A DNA stretch of 64,000 nucleotides. Source: CBDIHH01 sp965279095. Its GTDB lineage: Bacteria; Pseudomonadota; Alphaproteobacteria; Caulobacterales; Caulobacteraceae. Below, piece by piece: positions 62,593 to 64,000 of the stretch. The position numbers and the translations under genes were made by a program. The DNA lies in contig CBDIHH010000007.1 in the NCBI GenBank assembly GCA_965279095.1, positions 62,001-126,000 of the forward strand. The letters run 5' to 3'. Within the stretch, counting starts at the first letter, position 1, and the number at the start of each line of letters is the position of its first letter. Under the pieces are notes generated by a model that saw nothing but the letters and a program-made list of their open reading frames with translations, was not told the origin of the DNA and ran no database searches.

Positions 62593-64000
62593 ATGTTGTC
62601 CCGCTTCTTCATCGACCGGCCGATCTTCGCCTGGGTCATCGCCATCGTCATCATGCTGGTGGGGGCGATCGCGATCCGCTCCCTGCCCGTGGCCCAGTTC
62701 CCCGACATCGCCCTGCCGCAGGTGGCCATCCAGGCCGCCTACCCCGGCGCCTCGGCCAAGACCATCGAGGACAGCGTCACCCAGGTCATCGAGCAGAAGA
62801 TGAAGGGCCTCGACGGCCTGGAATACATCAATGCGTCCAGCGACGGCAGCGGCACGGCCACCATCACCCTGACCTTCGCGGCCGGGACGGACATCGATAT
62901 CGCCCAGGTCCAGGTGCAGAACAAGCTGTCCACGGTCACCGGCCTGTTGCCTCAGGAGGTCCAGCAACAGGGCCTCAGCGTCGTCAAGTCCGCGCGCAAC
63001 TTCCTGATGGTGGTGGCGCTCTACGCCAAGGACGACACGGTCACCGACGCCGACCTCGGCGACTACGCCGCCAGCAACCTGACCGACCAACTCAGCCTCG
63101 TCGAGGGTGTCGGCGACACCCAGATGTTCGGCTCGCAATACGCCATGCGCATCTGGCTGGATCCGGCCAAGCTGGCGTCCTATGCGCTGACGCCGGGAGA
63201 CATCATCACCGCCGTGCGCGCCCAGAACGCCCAGGTGTCGGCGGGCCAGCTCGGCGGCCTCCCCGCCGCCAGCGACGCGGCCATCAACGCCACCATCAGC
63301 GCCCAGTCGCGCCTGCAGACCGCCGAGCAGTTCAAGGCGATCGTGCTCAAGAACACGACGGGCGGCGCGACCGTGCGCCTCGGCGACGTGGCCCGGGTGG
63401 AGCGCGGCTCCGAGAACTACAGCATCAAGGGCAAATACAACGGAAGGCCCGCCATCGGCCTGGCCATCAAGCTGACCCCCGGCGGCAATGCGCTCGACAC
63501 CGCCAAGGCCGTCAAGGCCCGGGTCGAGCAGCTATCCAAGGGATTCCCCCCCGGTGTCGGCTACGTCTATCCGTTCGACTCCGCCCCCTTCGTAAAGCAG
63601 TCCATCGAGGAGGTGGTGAAGACCCTGGTCGAGGCCGTCGTCCTGGTGTTCGCCGTGATGTTCCTGTTCCTGCAGAACTGGCGCGCCACCCTGATCCCCA
63701 CCATCGCCGTGCCCGTGGTCCTGCTCGGCACCTTCGGGATGCTGTCGATCCTGGGCTATTCGATCAACACCCTGACCATGTTCGGCATGGCCCTGGCCAT
63801 CGGCCTGCTGGTCGACGACGCCATCGTCGTGGTCGAGAACGTCGAGCGGGTGATGAGCGAGGAAGGTCTCTCGCCCAAGGAAGCCACCCGCAAGTCGATG
63901 GACGAGATCACCGGGGCCCTGATCGGCATCGCCCTGGTGCTGGCGGCCGTGTTCGTGCCCATGGCCTTCTTCGGCGGCTCGCAAGGGGTCATCTACCGCC
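62593..64000 (+). CDS. RND efflux transporter, AcrB/MexB type (3' end outside window)
   Basis: The frame from ATG 62593 (MLSRFFIDRPIFAWVIA) is open to the window end and gives 469 residues, about half of the usual 1030-1050. TM1, the porter subdomains (PN1/PN2, with FPDIALPQVAIQAAYPGASA) and TM2-4 are present. The proton-relay pair is Asp408-Asp409 in GLLVDDAIVVVENVERVM. It follows the adaptor by 8 bp. It exports hydrophobic drugs or metabolites under TetR control. Confidence 0.93.
   Translation, partial: MLSRFFIDRPIFAWVIAIVIMLVGAIAIRSLPVAQFPDIALPQVAIQAAYPGASAKTIEDSVTQVIEQKMKGLDGLEYINASSDGSGTATITLTFAAGTDIDIAQVQVQNKLSTVTGLLPQEVQQQGLSVVKSARNFLMVVALYAKDDTVTDADLGDYAASNLTDQLSLVEGVGDTQMFGSQYAMRIWLDPAKLASYALTPGDIITAVRAQNAQVSAGQLGGLPAASDAAINATISAQSRLQTAEQFKAIVLKNTTGGATVRLGDVARVERGSENYSIKGKYNGRPAIGLAIKLTPGGNALDTAKAVKARVEQLSKGFPPGVGYVYPFDSAPFVKQSIEEVVKTLVEAVVLVFAVMFLFLQNWRATLIPTIAVPVVLLGTFGMLSILGYSINTLTMFGMALAIGLLVDDAIVVVENVERVMSEEGLSPKEATRKSMDEITGALIGIALVLAAVFVPMAFFGGSQGVIYR

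Overview
The window is GC-rich, densely coded alphaproteobacterial chromosome. It points to Caulobacterales (Caulobacter/Phenylobacterium-like): PleC-type and DivJ-type histidine kinases, a MucR/Ros regulator, GANTC (CcrM-type) sites clustered upstream of cell-cycle genes, a system I cytochrome c maturation block, and families common in that group (DUF2336, DUF1491, DUF2332, UPF0260). I see no rRNA, CRISPR array, prophage or complete classical insertion sequence. Two tRNA genes are present: Pro(CGG) on the minus strand and Gln(TTG) on the plus strand.

Layout. 0-4.3 kb: the 3' part of an EAL phosphodiesterase gene, then a PleC-like kinase. 4.3-6.4 kb (-): an EF-hand protein, an ECF sigma factor, a one-TM probable anti-sigma factor and a CnrX-like periplasmic metal sensor, a CnrYXH-like arrangement. 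6.4-14 kb (-): ccmE-ccmF-ccmH-degP-glnE. 14-20 kb: a TMEM175-like channel, an unknown 447-aa protein, a PepSY/response regulator/kinase operon, a DnaJ-like protein and a DUF805 gene broken by a stop codon. 20-25 kb: UPF0260, a class A penicillin-binding protein overlapping uup, and a GIY-YIG nuclease gene packed between near-perfect 40-bp inverted repeats. 25-31 kb: an NMT1-type ABC importer, small envelope proteins and a FitAB-like toxin-antitoxin pair. 31-37.5 kb: DUF2332, a frameshifted prfC and an oligopeptide-type importer without its ATPases. 37.5-50 kb: sppA, the tRNAs, small membrane or exported proteins, a copper module (csoR plus a His/Met-rich outer-membrane protein, divergent from copA), GNAT and ptrB. 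50-58 kb: a trypsin-like protease, DUF2336, mucR, a single-domain PAS protein under a dense GANTC cluster, sufE and a DivJ-like kinase. 58-64 kb: a TonB-dependent receptor, then a TetR regulator divergent from an RND efflux operon that runs off the window.

Two themes stand out. First, a family of REP-like palindromes (heads outward, tails inward, variable stem) occurs in at least five intergenic regions. In one, the space between the two inverted copies is filled exactly by a GIY-YIG nuclease gene, which suggests a minimal REP-associated mobile or domesticated unit. Second, the antagonistic DivK regulators (PleC-like, DivJ-like), MucR and a PAS protein with six GANTC sites in its upstream 110 bp lie within about 55 kb, suggesting a cell-cycle-linked neighbourhood.

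Two genes (prfC and the DUF805 gene) each carry one disabling change. Each could be real decay or a base-call error, and both should be checked in the reads.
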